A stretch of 39,899 nucleotides of DNA from an uncultured Bacilli bacterium. GTDB taxonomy: Bacteria; Bacillota_I; Bacilli_A; RF39; UBA660. Numbering within the stretch: position 1 is the first letter of the stretch; each line of letters starts with the position of its first letter. The notes below the pieces were generated by a model. That model had not been told where the DNA came from and made no database searches. It saw nothing but the letters and a program-made list of their open reading frames with translations. Location: the NCBI GenBank assembly GCA_948497845.1, contig CAOOMX010000008.1, positions 1 to 39,899 on the forward strand, given 5' to 3'. This document shows, in pieces, positions 7,360 to 16,319 of the stretch. A program made the position numbers and the translations under genes.

Positions 7360-8097
7360 TTATGATCTTGCTGCCCCATCAACAGATAAAATAACGCCTG
7401 TAATATAGCTAGCTAAATCACTTGCTAAAAACAAAAAGGCATTTGCAATATCTCTAGGTTCTCCAATTCTTCCTAAAGGTATTGTTTTTATCAATGGCTC
7501 AATCATTTCTTTTGGCAATTTAGCCACCATATCTGTATTAGTAATGCCAGGAGCTACAGCATTCACGCGTATGTTCGATGAAGCTAATTCTCTCGCTAAT
7601 GATTTTGTCAAACCATTTACAGCAAATTTACTGGTAGGATATCCTACTCCACTAGGTTGCCCATAAATGCTTACCATTGAGCTTGTATTTAATATAACCC
7701 CACTCTTCTTATTTTTCATAAATGGTACTACTTCTTTGGTAACATTAAAAATCGCCTTTACATTTAAACTCATTATGTTTTCAAATTCTTCTGCTGTTGT
7801 TTCTTCAATCTTTTTATTAGCAGATATCCCTGCATTATTAACTAATATATCTATTGAACCATATTTTTCATTTATTTCTTCAATCACTTGTTTTATTTCT
7901 GTGGGATTGTTTAAATCAGGATAATATCCTTCTACTTTTATACCTTCTTTGGCTAAATCCGTTATCGCTTTATTTACTGATTCTTCTTTAGATCCAAATA
8001 GGATAACTTCCGCATGATTTTCTTTAAATGTTCTTACTATTTCTAATCCTATTCCTCTTGTTCCCCCTGTTACAATTGCTACTTTATTTTTTAACAT
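7360..8097 (-). CDS. Short-chain dehydrogenase/reductase, FabG-like
   Basis: A 245-residue classical SDR of standard length. The cofactor motif TGGTRGIGLEI (residues 10-20), LVNNAGIS near residue 86, catalytic Ser in NTSSMVS and the Y-x-x-x-K pair in VGYPTSKFAVNG are all present. The end AFLFLASDLASYITGVILSV is typical of FabG. The enzyme would reduce a keto group using NAD(P)H; closest by motif are 3-oxoacyl-ACP reductases, but no other fatty-acid gene is nearby. It follows the flavin reductase-rubredoxin gene by 6 bases and is surely cotranscribed with it, so a redox role on a small substrate is as likely as fatty-acid synthesis. Confidence 0.85.
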   Translation of the reverse strand: MLKNKVAIVTGGTRGIGLEIVRTFKENHAEVILFGSKEESVNKAITDLAKEGIKVEGYYPDLNNPTEIKQVIEEINEKYGSIDILVNNAGISANKKIEETTAEEFENIMSLNVKAIFNVTKEVVPFMKNKKSGVILNTSSMVSIYGQPSGVGYPTSKFAVNGLTKSLARELASSNIRVNAVAPGITNTDMVAKLPKEMIEPLIKTIPLGRIGEPRDIANAFLFLASDLASYITGVILSVDGAARS

Positions 8098-8103
8098 TTT
8101 CTT

Positions 8104-8706
8104 CTATCCTTCCTTTTTTTCAAAAAATTCTTTTCCTGCCCCACACCTTGGACATATGTAATCGTCTGGTAAAGTTTCTCCAAAATATACATACCCACAT
8201 AAAGTGCATACCCAAGCTACTTTCCCTTCCATTGTATTCACTTTTAATAATTCATCTTTATGCTCTTGATAATAACCACAGCTCATAGGCTTTTTATCTT
8301 CAAATACTTCTGCTTCTTTTAATCTTCCTATGATTAAAAGATGCGTATCCATATCTATTCTATCAACTATTTCACATTCCATATATCCAATTGAGTTTTT
8401 TACAATCTTTATTTCATCTCCTGTAAAAAGTTCTTTATTGGCAAATTTATCTATATCTTTCATTGAATTTAAACCAAAGGTCTTAATAATTTCACCATCA
8501 GCATCTTCTGCTAAAACCGATAGAATAAATTTTTCATTCTTCTCTAACAATTCCCTCGTATAATTCTTTTTCATAACAGCCACAGAAATAAGGGGTTCTT
8601 CTGATGCACTTACTTGTGAAACTGCATCAACAATACAACCACCATTATTTGTAGTTAAAACATATACTCCTTGTGTTATACTTCTTGTTATTTTTTTATT
8701 TTTCAT
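8104..8706 (-). CDS. Flavin reductase domain-rubredoxin fusion
   Basis: A 200-residue protein. Residues 1-150 form a flavin-reductase-like FMN-binding split barrel (GVYVLTTNNGG, DAVSQVSASEEPLISVAVMK, then FILSVLAEDA). Residues 160-198 form a rubredoxin with two knuckles, WVCTLCGYVY and DYICPRCGAG, giving the four iron ligands. Such fusions (high-molecular-weight rubredoxin type) shuttle electrons from NAD(P)H through FMN to oxygen- or NO-detoxifying proteins in anaerobes. This fits an anaerobic host. The downstream SDR gene, 6 bases away, may be its partner. Confidence 0.9.
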   Translation of the reverse strand: MKNKKITRSITQGVYVLTTNNGGCIVDAVSQVSASEEPLISVAVMKKNYTRELLEKNEKFILSVLAEDADGEIIKTFGLNSMKDIDKFANKELFTGDEIKIVKNSIGYMECEIVDRIDMDTHLLIIGRLKEAEVFEDKKPMSCGYYQEHKDELLKVNTMEGKVAWVCTLCGYVYFGETLPDDYICPRCGAGKEFFEKKEG

Positions 8707-8752
8707 AATCTACCTCATCTTTATTATACTGCTTCATTTTGAATCTTTCTAT

Positions 8753-9154
8753 TTATTTTTCTTCATAAGTCCAAATACCTAATTGTCCGTTTACTTCTAT
8801 TGGAGTTTCAAGCATCTTTATATCTTCTAAAATCCAAGCATACCTACCCACACTATAGTTACCACTAATATACTCTTTGTGGTTCTTTTTAACTTCTTCA
8901 ATTAAATCTTCATCCATATACTTACAATCAACTAACTTACACTTTGCTATAATATAACCATATTTAAAATCTGTATCTTCTAATAAATCTAATTGCTCTT
9001 TATATTCGATATAATTTTTTTTCGTTATTTTTTTCTTACTCGCATGAATATAGAGTTCTCCACGATATTTCGTTTTCCAACTCCTTGTTTCAATGCACTT
9101 CACATTTTCTTTTATAAGACTCGCCCACGGCTCTAATAAACTTATTACTTTCAT
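8753..9154 (-). CDS. ASCH-domain protein
   Basis: A 133-residue protein matching the ASCH fold: start KVISLLEPWASLIKENVKCI, then ETRSWKTKYRGELYIHAS and the C-terminal GQLGIWTY. The ETRSW and R-G-x-x-x-I-H-A-S patterns are characteristic. ASCH domains resemble PUA domains and are thought to bind RNA; some members are nucleases or amidohydrolases acting on modified nucleosides (YqfB). The conserved basic groove suggests nucleic-acid binding here. It appears to be expressed alone. Confidence 0.8.
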   Translation of the reverse strand: MKVISLLEPWASLIKENVKCIETRSWKTKYRGELYIHASKKKITKKNYIEYKEQLDLLEDTDFKYGYIIAKCKLVDCKYMDEDLIEEVKKNHKEYISGNYSVGRYAWILEDIKMLETPIEVNGQLGIWTYEEK

Positions 9155-9297
9155 AGCTATTCACCCATCCTCATTATATACTAAAATAGGATGTTTTAAA
9201 ATGCTTTTAAGAGAAAAAGCAGGAATATAATTTTTTTAGTGATGTTTTACTACTTTTAAATACGAGATAAAATTTTAGAAATATGATATAACATTTG

Positions 9298-9366
9298 ATG
9301 AAAATATATTTTGGACATTCTAAACCTTTTGATTACGAAAACGAATCCTATAAAGTTATTGAATAA
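9298..9366 (+). pseudogene. N-terminal remnant of a deoxyribosyltransferase-like protein
   Basis: A plus-strand frame of 22 codons reads MKIYFGHSKPFDY then ENESYKVIE and stops. It resembles the first residues of a Bacilli protein family related to nucleoside 2-deoxyribosyltransferases that begins M-K-I-Y-F-A-H-S-x-x-F-D-Y. Nothing follows and there is no ribosome binding site, so if real it is a short relic on the opposite strand to its neighbours. The match is from memory and short. Confidence 0.25.
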
Positions 9367-9403
9367 AATAAATGTTTACAACTAAAAAATTTCACCATTC
9401 TTA

Positions 9404-10024
9404 TTATATATCAGATATAATTTTTTTTAGTCTTTCAATAAATTCCTTTTTGTTATCTAAAAGATAGTGTAATTCTTTTAAATAATCTTCATATTTTTTA
9501 TCTTCTACAAAAAATTTAGAATAACCATCTTCACCAAATTTTTTTAACGCATGATTATAACACTCTTCAATTGTTTCTTCGTCACTTAATTCACTAAAAT
9601 GTTCAATACTATATAAGTAAATTCTTCTTAATGATTCATCAACATCTATATTTCTATCTGCTGAAGATATTAGTTCACCATAAATACTTCTTGGCATTCT
9701 ATTTAATGATGCTCTATGGTCTTCTATTGCCTCTCTCATTATTTTTAACTGGAGCTCATCAAAAAAGACTTTTAAGTTTGTATCATTATACATAATTTGG
9801 GCAGAAATAATTTCATGATTTTTATAATCTATATAATATCCAATATCATGATAGGCTGCAATCACATATAACATATTAATATCTATATCTTTATTTTTAC
9901 ATAATTCTAGACATCTATTAATTACATAATTTATATGATCAATTTGATGGCCTTTTTCATTTCTTTCATATTTTGGAAATATATTATTTTCAATATATAT
10001 TTTTAATTCACTATCTATAATCAT
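9404..10024 (-). CDS. HD-domain phosphohydrolase
   Basis: A 206-residue protein with an HD domain: first histidine in GHQIDHINYVINRC, the H-D pair in AAYHDIGYYID, a further histidine in EAIEDHRAS, and a late aspartate in ISSADRNID. These give the metal ligands of a phosphohydrolase. The C-terminal 60 residues are helical and charged. Relatives are uncharacterised HD proteins of about 180-210 residues; the substrate (nucleotide or phosphoester) is unknown. It lies just downstream of tRNA-Met on the same strand. Confidence 0.8.
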   Translation of the reverse strand: MIIDSELKIYIENNIFPKYERNEKGHQIDHINYVINRCLELCKNKDIDINMLYVIAAYHDIGYYIDYKNHEIISAQIMYNDTNLKVFFDELQLKIMREAIEDHRASLNRMPRSIYGELISSADRNIDVDESLRRIYLYSIEHFSELSDEETIEECYNHALKKFGEDGYSKFFVEDKKYEDYLKELHYLLDNKKEFIERLKKIISDI

Positions 10025-10183
10025 AAAATACTCCGTCTTTTAGTCAAAATTCCTAATCACCATATATTTTGGCATACTATCAAAATATATGAGGATTCAT
10101 AATCATTATGATAGTAATTATAAAAAAAGACTTTTGACAAGTCTACTATATAAAGTTCGAAAAAGCTCGAACAAATTTCCCAA

Positions 10184-10260
10184 TGGTAGCGACGGGGAGA
10201 TTCGAACTCTCGACCTGCCGGGTATGAACCGGATGCTCTAGCCAACTGAGCTACATCGCC
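10184..10260 (-). tRNA. tRNA-Met(CAT), elongator type
   Basis: A 77-nt cloverleaf with encoded CCA. The acceptor arm GGCGATG pairs with CGTCGCT (one G-U at the first pair). The D arm is GCTC/GAGC, the anticodon loop is TTCATAC with anticodon CAT, and the T loop is TTCGAAT. The start GGCGATGTAGCTCAG and the TTCATACCCG loop match Bacillus-type elongator tRNA-Met rather than initiator tRNA. An isoleucine tRNA(k2CAU) is less likely but cannot be excluded by eye. Confidence 0.92.
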
Positions 10261-10423
10261 ATTTCATAAAGCATCTTTATAATAACAAATATTTAATATT
10301 ATTGCAAGTGCTTTTTTGAAATACCAATAGGCAAATGTTTATATTTTATTCCAAATATGGGTATTTGTTCTTGTCCACCTAAAAAATATTTTATTTTTTT
10401 GCAAATTTTAGGCTTTTGAACCA

Positions 10424-10451
10424 ACACCACTTCTTTAAAGCACATATGTTA
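10424..10451 (+). promoter_or_regulatory. Possible sporulation (sigma-K/E-like) promoter
   Basis: CATATGTTA (10443-10451) fits the C-A-T-A-n-n-n-T-A -10 element of mother-cell sigma factors. An AC dinucleotide at 10424-10425 lies 17 bases upstream, as in sigma-K promoters. It precedes a strong ribosome binding site AAGGAGGTGA (10457-10466) and the collagen-like gene. A spore-surface glycoprotein would be expected to use such a promoter. The motif is short, so this is a suggestion. Confidence 0.4.
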
Positions 10452-10472
10452 TAGTAAAGGAGGTGATAAAAG

Positions 10473-11330
10473 ATGAACGTAGAAAACAACAACCTAGACT
10501 GTTGCGACTTATTTAAATGTATTGTAAGGTGCTGTCCTGAAGGACCTACTGGTCCTAGAGGTGCAACCGGACCTACTGGACCTCAAGGCGTTACTGGACC
10601 AACCGGACCTCAAGGTTTTACTGGACCTACTGGACCTCAAGGTATCACTGGACCTACTGGACCTCAAGGTGTTACTGGACCAACCGGACCTCAAGGCGTT
10701 ACTGGACCTACTGGACCTCAAGGTGTTACTGGACCAACCGGACCTCAAGGTATCACTGGACCTACTGGACCTCAAGGCGTTACTGGACCTACTGGACCTC
10801 AAGGGCTTAGCGTAATTGGACCAACCGGACCTCAAGGTGTTACTGGACCTACTGGACCTCAAGGTATTCCTGGTCCTACTGGACCTACTGGTCCATCATT
10901 TAATGAAGCAGCTATGGTTCATGATGAAAGTGAATTACAAGTGCCAAGTAATGGAGTTATTCGTTTTAATAATACGAATTTAAGTAATGGTATAACTTAT
11001 GATCCTAATACTGGTGAATTTACTATTCCTAGCAATGGACAATACATTATTCATTGGTGGGTAAATGTTAGAAACAATAACACGCTAACAAGAACTTGTG
11101 CTCCGCTTGGTATTGAACTACATAAGTTCTGGCCAAACGATGAATTAATCGCTCACTCTTCTACTCATAATCGTCTGTTCTTTAATGATACAGGTACAAT
11201 CGTTGGTAATGCTATATTTAATGCTCAAGCAGGGGCTACATATAGATTTATCAATTCTTCTCCTGTTGGAATCGAATTAGTACCTAATGACTTATATTCA
11301 GCTGCTGTAAGTATTACAAGAATCAATTAA
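10473..11330 (+). CDS. BclA-like collagen-repeat (exosporium-type) protein
   Basis: A 285-residue protein with three parts. Residues 1-23 are a Cys-containing leader (DCCDLFKCIVRCCPEG). Residues 24-142 are a collagen-like G-x-y domain built of nine-residue units of the type GPTGPQGVT, with one unit interrupted by Ser-Val-Ile. Residues 143-285 form a beta-rich C1q/TNF-like trimerisation domain of the BclA type (DESELQVPSNGVIRFNNTNL, then NGQYIIHWWVNV). In Bacillus relatives these form the hair-like nap of spores, with threonines glycosylated. Sporulation genes lie elsewhere in the window and the upstream promoter looks mother-cell-specific, which supports a spore-surface role. It is one of the few plus-strand genes and stands alone between two terminator-like or promoter-like elements. 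Confidence 0.88.
   Translation: MNVENNNLDCCDLFKCIVRCCPEGPTGPRGATGPTGPQGVTGPTGPQGFTGPTGPQGITGPTGPQGVTGPTGPQGVTGPTGPQGVTGPTGPQGITGPTGPQGVTGPTGPQGLSVIGPTGPQGVTGPTGPQGIPGPTGPTGPSFNEAAMVHDESELQVPSNGVIRFNNTNLSNGITYDPNTGEFTIPSNGQYIIHWWVNVRNNNTLTRTCAPLGIELHKFWPNDELIAHSSTHNRLFFNDTGTIVGNAIFNAQAGATYRFINSSPVGIELVPNDLYSAAVSITRIN
10542..10898 (+). repeat. 27-bp tandem repeat coding for collagen units
   Basis: About 13 tandem units, mostly 27 bp, encode Gly-Pro-Thr-Gly-Pro-Gln-Gly-x-Thr. The variable position cycles through Val, Phe and Ile, with a 33-bp unit (Leu-Ser-Val-Ile) near 10800. Proline codons switch between CCT/CCA and CCG in the pattern CCTACT and CCAACC, so units fall into subclasses. The tract leaves other frames open on both strands, which creates spurious ORFs. 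Such repeats expand and contract by slippage. Confidence 0.95.
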
Positions 11331-11340
11331 TCCCAATAAA

Positions 11341-11373
11341 AAATCATCCTTTTTTACAAAGGGTGATTTTTTT
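11341..11373. terminator. Terminator after the collagen-like gene (possibly bidirectional)
   Basis: AAATCATCC (11341-11349) pairs with GGGTGATTT (11361-11369, one G-U), followed on the plus strand by T-rich sequence. It lies between convergent genes and may serve both. Confidence 0.8.
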
Positions 11374-11374
11374 A

Positions 11375-11800
11375 TTATTTTTCTTCAGCAGTTCTATCTT
11401 TAATCCAGAATGGTCCAAATTCTATAGCTTTAAAACTGGTTCTTTGATAATTAATTACTTTATATCCTAGGCCTTTACATTCTGTTACAATTCCATCATC
11501 ATATTTTGTTGTCTTTTCTCCCCAACAAAATTTAGGTTCTTCTTCATTTCTTACTTTCACATAATCAGTAAAAACGATTATCATCCAAACAATTAAAACA
11601 ATCCATAAAGCAATATTGATAATTCTGTATACCAGTCCTCTTTCATATTTATCTTTCTTTTCTTTTGGTTTTACTTCAACCTTTTTTTCAACTTTTACTT
11701 CTTGTTCTTTTTTTACTGGTTCTTCTTTAACCTCTTTTGTTATTTGCTTTTCTACTACTTCCTTTTTTTCAGGTTGCTTTGTTTTCTTTTTCTCTGCCAT
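11375..11800 (-). CDS. Single-pass membrane protein with Lys/Glu-rich tail
   Basis: A 141-residue protein. Residues 1-55 are almost wholly Lys, Glu, Val and Pro, probably a disordered cytoplasmic tail. One transmembrane helix follows (IINIALWIVLIVWMIIVFTD). The outer 60 residues contain two cysteines (FCWGEKTTKYDD and TECKGLGYKVINY) that could form a disulfide. I recognise no named family. It is separated from the upstream PH-like gene by 18 bases and probably cotranscribed with it. Confidence 0.65.
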   Translation of the reverse strand: MAEKKKTKQPEKKEVVEKQITKEVKEEPVKKEQEVKVEKKVEVKPKEKKDKYERGLVYRIINIALWIVLIVWMIIVFTDYVKVRNEEEPKFCWGEKTTKYDDGIVTECKGLGYKVINYQRTSFKAIEFGPFWIKDRTAEEK

Positions 11801-11818
11801 TTTTAACTCCCTACCTTT

Positions 11819-12268
11819 CTAAAATCCAAAATCATTATTAATTAATTTTTTTAATACTTGATTTGGAATTTTTTGTCCACATACTGCAGCTGATATTGCA
11901 TTATATAAAAGTCTAACTCTTAATTTATCTACATCTGTCATATTAGCAAACTTAAGCAACATAGGATTACTCGTTTCTAATAATAGATAAATTTCTGCTG
12001 ATGAAGCATGGAATATTACCGAATGTGCTGTAACTGATTTATATGGAACTGTCGTAATCTCTTTTCTCATTCCAAAAGATTGTGTATTATCAAATAAAAC
12101 TATTTTTTTATCTGTAATCATTCCATGATCTTTACCAACTTTGTATACAGCTAATACTACTTCATCATCATAAATATAGTCTTTTACATAGGCTGGTACA
12201 CTTTCTGCCTCTAAAGCTTTTGTAAAATTAAAATCTCTTGTAACTTCTTTGTATCTTATATAAGCCAT
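11819..12268 (-). CDS. Bacterial PH-domain-like (YokE-type) protein
   Basis: A 149-residue soluble protein. The middle (about residues 30-115) has the pattern of bacterial PH/YokE domains: DEVVLAVYKVGKDHGMITDK then KIVLFDN and ITTVPYKSVTAHSVIFHAS. The family motif runs from ITDKKIVLFD through PYKSI to a hydrophobic strand and ends in a helix (VDKLRVRLLYNAIS). Such domains are small modules of unknown ligand. It precedes the Lys/Glu-rich membrane protein by 18 bases. Confidence 0.65.
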   Translation of the reverse strand: MAYIRYKEVTRDFNFTKALEAESVPAYVKDYIYDDEVVLAVYKVGKDHGMITDKKIVLFDNTQSFGMRKEITTVPYKSVTAHSVIFHASSAEIYLLLETSNPMLLKFANMTDVDKLRVRLLYNAISAAVCGQKIPNQVLKKLINNDFGF

Positions 12269-12350
12269 TTTACCACCTACTTAATTTGATTATAGCACAA
12301 AATCTTTTTATTGTGTTATTTTTTTATTATTTGTATTTTTGGGTGAAAGA

Positions 12351-12381
12351 AAAACAAAAAATATTTCTACTTTTTGTTTTA
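12351..12381 (-). terminator. Terminator after the large secreted protein gene
   Basis: On the minus strand an A-rich arm (AAAACAAAAA) pairs with a T-rich arm (TTTTTGTTTT type) around an eight-base loop, directly past the stop of the gene at 12386-16162, and runs into more T. The stem is nearly all A-T. Confidence 0.5.
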
Positions 12382-12385
12382 TCTT

Positions 12386-15300
12386 TTATTTTTCCCAATA
12401 ATATTTTTCTGTCTTTTCATTACCATCTTTGTCAGTGTAATATACTAAAAAATATTTATTGCTATTATTTGCACTGGTAATCTTTTTGCTAAATCCTAAA
12501 GCTAAGTATTCGTTACCTTCTTTACTAATGTCTGAAATTGTATCTTTTAATACACTTTCATATCTAGCCTTTTGAAAATTCCATTCTTCATCATATCGTT
12601 CAACTTTTGTTATGGTATTAGTTTTACTAACTATTTTTAAACCAAATTCACCATGGCGATATACTGCTAAGTCTTTGCTATTTACTTGTGCATCTAGATG
12701 CCATGCTTTTTCTAATCTCGTCAATAAAATGCCTTTTTCATTAACACATAGTTTTAGAACATAAAAGTCAACATTTATCCCAGCTTCTTCTAAATCTTTT
12801 AGACTATCTTCTGTTAAATAATTTCTAACATTTGTACCACTAGCTAAAGGATATTCTCCTTTTTTATTGGCTTTTTTCATAACATCTGCTAATGTACCAT
12901 CTTCATCATCTTTAAATGTTATTTGTACTGTTTTACCATTTACTTTGTATTCAGTGAATTCTCTATCGTCTGCTCCACCATTTTCTTGACGAATATAGTT
13001 TTCTGGTAAAACATATAACGTTGTTGTTGATGTTTGAACCCATCTATATTTTGCATAAACTTCTAAATTTCCTGTAACTATTGTTGTTGCATCAAATTCT
13101 TTGTCATCTTTTGTTTTCCAATCAATAAATCTATAGGTTAAATCATTATCTGTTACATCGATTGGCACAGTTGGTATATTAACCGTTTTTCCATATTCAA
13201 CATTTTCAACTTTCGCTTCAACAATTTCATTTTCATAGAAATCATAGAATGTAACTGTATACTTACGTTTAATAGATTCATATGTAGCATAAATATCTCT
13301 ATCTTCTGTTACATTTTTAAGATTTCCTTCCCATTTGATAAAACGATAATCAAATTCAGCAGTTGATGCTTTGCTTGGGTTTGTCGCAGGTGCAATTGCA
13401 TCTTCATTTTGAATAACTTCTATTGATTTATATAATTTATCTTCATTATAGAAATTTACTGTATATTTTTGTTTTAAAGTTTCTGTATAAACAGCTTTAA
13501 AAGTCATGTCTTTATCTTCAACCACTATACCAGCTTTTATTTCTTCGTCTGTTATTACTTTATTATTTAATACCCAATGACTAAATGCATATGTTGCTTC
13601 TCTTGTTTCATAAGTCATTACTTTTTTATCAAATACTTCTGTATCTATTATTGATCCTTCTGACTTTTTGTATGTATCTATTGTCATTGTTCCAATAGCA
13701 TCATTTGGATATTCTACATAAATTTTTCTCGTATAACGATCTGCAATACCATCGTTATTCTTATCTTCTTCATATGTTACTTGACAAGTAGTTGTATCTT
13801 CAACTTCACTTACAATTACTTTTAATAAATCATTTGTAAATTCTGCTTTCGCATGATCACATGTAACACTTGCATGATCTATAGTATAGCCTTCATTTAT
13901 TTCTAAAATAAATTCTGTACCATTTTTATATAAAACTTCTGCCTCTTTAGGAGTAGATGTTCCTCCAGCAACGTTCATTGTAACCATAAACTTATCTTCT
14001 TTGTCTGCAATTCCATTATTGTTTTCATCGATTAAGTATGTTACTGTAACTGTTTTATTTTCTTGTGGCATTGTTCCTTCTACTACTTTTGGATCTGCAA
14101 CATAACCATTCTTTTCTGGTGCAACAAATCTATAATCTGTATCAAATACTATTTCATATTCTTCTTTTTCTAAAACTTCAGACTTGTCTTCCATTTCATA
14201 TAGAATTGTTAAGGTATATTTTTCAACACTGTCATCAATTCCATCGTCATTTTTATCTCCATTTTTAGGTGTATATAGTACTGTAATTGTTGCATTTTCT
14301 GCTTTCATTGTATGGTTAATTTCACTTGGAGTAATTATATATTCACCATATAAATCTTTATCAGGTACTGGTGCTGTTTGTTTAAACGTTTCACCACTTA
14401 CTAATGATACTTCTTTTGTATCAAACATGGCATTTCCTTTAATATTTAAATATTCTATTGTTAATGTATAGTGATCTTCTTTATCATCAACAATATTATT
14501 GTTGTTATTGTCTTTACCAAAGATTGCTTTTATTTCTAAATCACTTGTTACAACCATGTCTTTTATTTGCTCGCTTGTATAATCCGCTAAGTTAGTTCCA
14601 TGGGCAACAGTCCATTTTTCAAAAGATAAATTATCTGTTGCATCTACTTTAATACTTGGTAATTTGTCCCCTATAGTTGTGCCATCTAAAACACTTATTT
14701 CATAAAGATTAGATGTATCATCTCCCATAAGGTGTGCATATGAATCATCTGTTATAAATCTTACTGTATGATAAATTTCTGTTGGATCATCATCACGTAC
14801 TTCATTGTTATTTTCATCTTTAGCAAAGACTGCTTCAAAGGTCATATTGTTTCTTATAACCATATCTTTTACATCTTCTAAGGTAAGATTTTTATCTGGA
14901 TCAGTCATTTGCCATTTATCAAATACTAATTGATCATCATTTAATACTTTTACTTCTACTGAAGGAATAACATCTTTAAATACTAATCCTTCTAATACTT
15001 CATATTCATATAAAGTATTTTCTAACTTGTAAGCATCTTCTGTTAAAAATGCTATTTTATAATATACTTCTTTGGAATCATAATCTTTTGTTCCATTCTC
15101 ATTTTCATCCATTGCCCATACAGCATAGTATTGAACATTTTCACTAATTTTTAAAGTACTTCCTGGTTTTACAATTGTTAAAGCTTTTTCTTCTTCCATA
15201 CTTGTAACTACTTTCGTTACAGGTACAGTGCTCCATCCTAAGAAAACTGCTTTTTCTAATGTAAAGGTATTTTCTAAAACAGTGTAAGTTTCTTTTTCTA

Positions 15301-16162
15301 AATAACTTCTGTCACTTCTTGGCGCTTCACCTTTTACATTTTCTAATCCACCATAATAACTTACAATATATCTTTGTTCAAGATCATCTCTTTCGCCATT
15401 ATTATTTGCATCAACTGCATATTCAGCAGTAACAATTTCATCACTTGTTACAGATGTATAATTTCCATCCCATCCAATATGAATATATCCATTATGCTTA
15501 GGAGCTGTTGGTGTTTGCGCAGTTAGCCCTTCATCTACTGTTACAGTTGCAATTGTCTTGCCATCAATTCCGTCGATAAATGTAACAGTGTATTGGTTTA
15601 CTTGTGTTGCTTCATCTTCTTCATTATCAGTATTCCATACAGTATTAACAGTAATGTTTCCAGTGATATTGGTATATCCTCTATCCCATCCTGCAAATGT
15701 TAATCCATCATGTGTAGGTATAGCTGGTGCAGTTGCATCCATTCCCACTAATACTTGTGAGGTTCCAATTGTTGTACCATCAAAAGTATCAACAAATATA
15801 ACAGTATATGTTTGATCAAGATCATCTAAAATACCATTGTTATTAATATCTTGTCCATATAAAGCTACTACTGTTATATTTTCTGTAATACTCGTGAAGT
15901 CTGTAACTCTTATGTCATGATCATTTTCTAAATACCATCCTACAAATATTAAAGCATTATGCTCTGGGTCAACAGGCACAATTGCATCTTCCCCTACGAT
16001 TACTTTTTGTGCGCTTATTTCTTCATTATTATAACTATCAATAAACACAACATTTCTTGTTGCTATTGCTTGATTTTGTGGAGTTCCACCTGCAAATGTT
16101 ATGAAGCAAAACATAAACAAAAAGAATACCACAAAAACGACTATACGTTTTTTATTAAACAT
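12386..16162 (-). CDS. Large secreted protein: InlB-type repeats alternating with calcium-loop motifs
   Basis: A protein of about 1258 residues. I start it at the ATG at 16162, because AAAGGAAG lies nine bases upstream and gives a clean signal peptide (NKKRIVVFVVFFLFMFCFIT then FAGG). The frame stays open upstream, with possible starts at 16168 and 16201. The body is a string of InlB B-repeat/beta-grasp units (for example TVIFVDTFDGTTIGTSQVLV to LTFAGW, and TVTFIDGIDGKTIATVTV). Between units sit eight D-x-N-x-N-G-x-x-D loops (such as DINNNGILDD, DANNNGERDD, DENNNGIADK and DKNNDGIADR), like thrombospondin type 3 or dockerin calcium loops. The last 230 residues are different and may be a terminal adhesive domain. 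No LPxTG or other wall anchor is visible, so secretion or non-covalent attachment is likely. It is probably an adhesin. Confidence 0.8.
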   Translation of the reverse strand: MFNKKRIVVFVVFFLFMFCFITFAGGTPQNQAIATRNVVFIDSYNNEEISAQKVIVGEDAIVPVDPEHNALIFVGWYLENDHDIRVTDFTSITENITVVALYGQDINNNGILDDLDQTYTVIFVDTFDGTTIGTSQVLVGMDATAPAIPTHDGLTFAGWDRGYTNITGNITVNTVWNTDNEEDEATQVNQYTVTFIDGIDGKTIATVTVDEGLTAQTPTAPKHNGYIHIGWDGNYTSVTSDEIVTAEYAVDANNNGERDDLEQRYIVSYYGGLENVKGEAPRSDRSYLEKETYTVLENTFTLEKAVFLGWSTVPVTKVVTSMEEEKALTIVKPGSTLKISENVQYYAVWAMDENENGTKDYDSKEVYYKIAFLTEDAYKLENTLYEYEVLEGLVFKDVIPSVEVKVLNDDQLVFDKWQMTDPDKNLTLEDVKDMVIRNNMTFEAVFAKDENNNEVRDDDPTEIYHTVRFITDDSYAHLMGDDTSNLYEISVLDGTTIGDKLPSIKVDATDNLSFEKWTVAHGTNLADYTSEQIKDMVVTSDLEIKAIFGKDNNNNNIVDDKEDHYTLTIEYLNIKGNAMFDTKEVSLVSGETFKQTAPVPDKDLYGEYIITPSEINHTMKAENATITVLYTPKNGDKNDDGIDDSVEKYTLTILYEMEDKSEVLEKEEYEIVFDTDYRFVAPEKNGYVADPKVVEGTMPQENKTVTVTYLIDENNNGIADKEDKFMVTMNVAGGTSTPKEAEVLYKNGTEFILEINEGYTIDHASVTCDHAKAEFTNDLLKVIVSEVEDTTTCQVTYEEDKNNDGIADRYTRKIYVEYPNDAIGTMTIDTYKKSEGSIIDTEVFDKKVMTYETREATYAFSHWVLNNKVITDEEIKAGIVVEDKDMTFKAVYTETLKQKYTVNFYNEDKLYKSIEVIQNEDAIAPATNPSKASTAEFDYRFIKWEGNLKNVTEDRDIYATYESIKRKYTVTFYDFYENEIVEAKVENVEYGKTVNIPTVPIDVTDNDLTYRFIDWKTKDDKEFDATTIVTGNLEVYAKYRWVQTSTTTLYVLPENYIRQENGGADDREFTEYKVNGKTVQITFKDDEDGTLADVMKKANKKGEYPLASGTNVRNYLTEDSLKDLEEAGINVDFYVLKLCVNEKGILLTRLEKAWHLDAQVNSKDLAVYRHGEFGLKIVSKTNTITKVERYDEEWNFQKARYESVLKDTISDISKEGNEYLALGFSKKITSANNSNKYFLVYYTDKDGNEKTEKYYWEK

Positions 16163-16319
16163 ATCCATCCACTTCCTTTCTACATAGCATTTAAATCCCA
16201 AACGAATCTATCTCTTTTATAAATTCTTTTTTATTATAGCATAAAGCCTTTTCTATTACAATATGGATTTTTTTGCTTATTATGATTCGTTCAAGGAATA
16301 TTCTTCTTTTTAAACAAAA

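Noticed and set aside
10057..10245. A 62-codon minus-strand ORF
   Set aside because: It overlaps most of tRNA-Met and its N-terminal half is translated tRNA sequence.
10509..10862. Long open frames antisense to, and in another frame of, the collagen-like gene
   Set aside because: They arise from the 27-bp repeat, which is open in several frames; they are low-complexity (RSSRSSN or LDLLDLK) and lack ribosome sites.
10542..10898. Regular repeats that could suggest a CRISPR array
   Set aside because: Units are contiguous, in frame and encode Gly-x-y triplets; there are no unique spacers.
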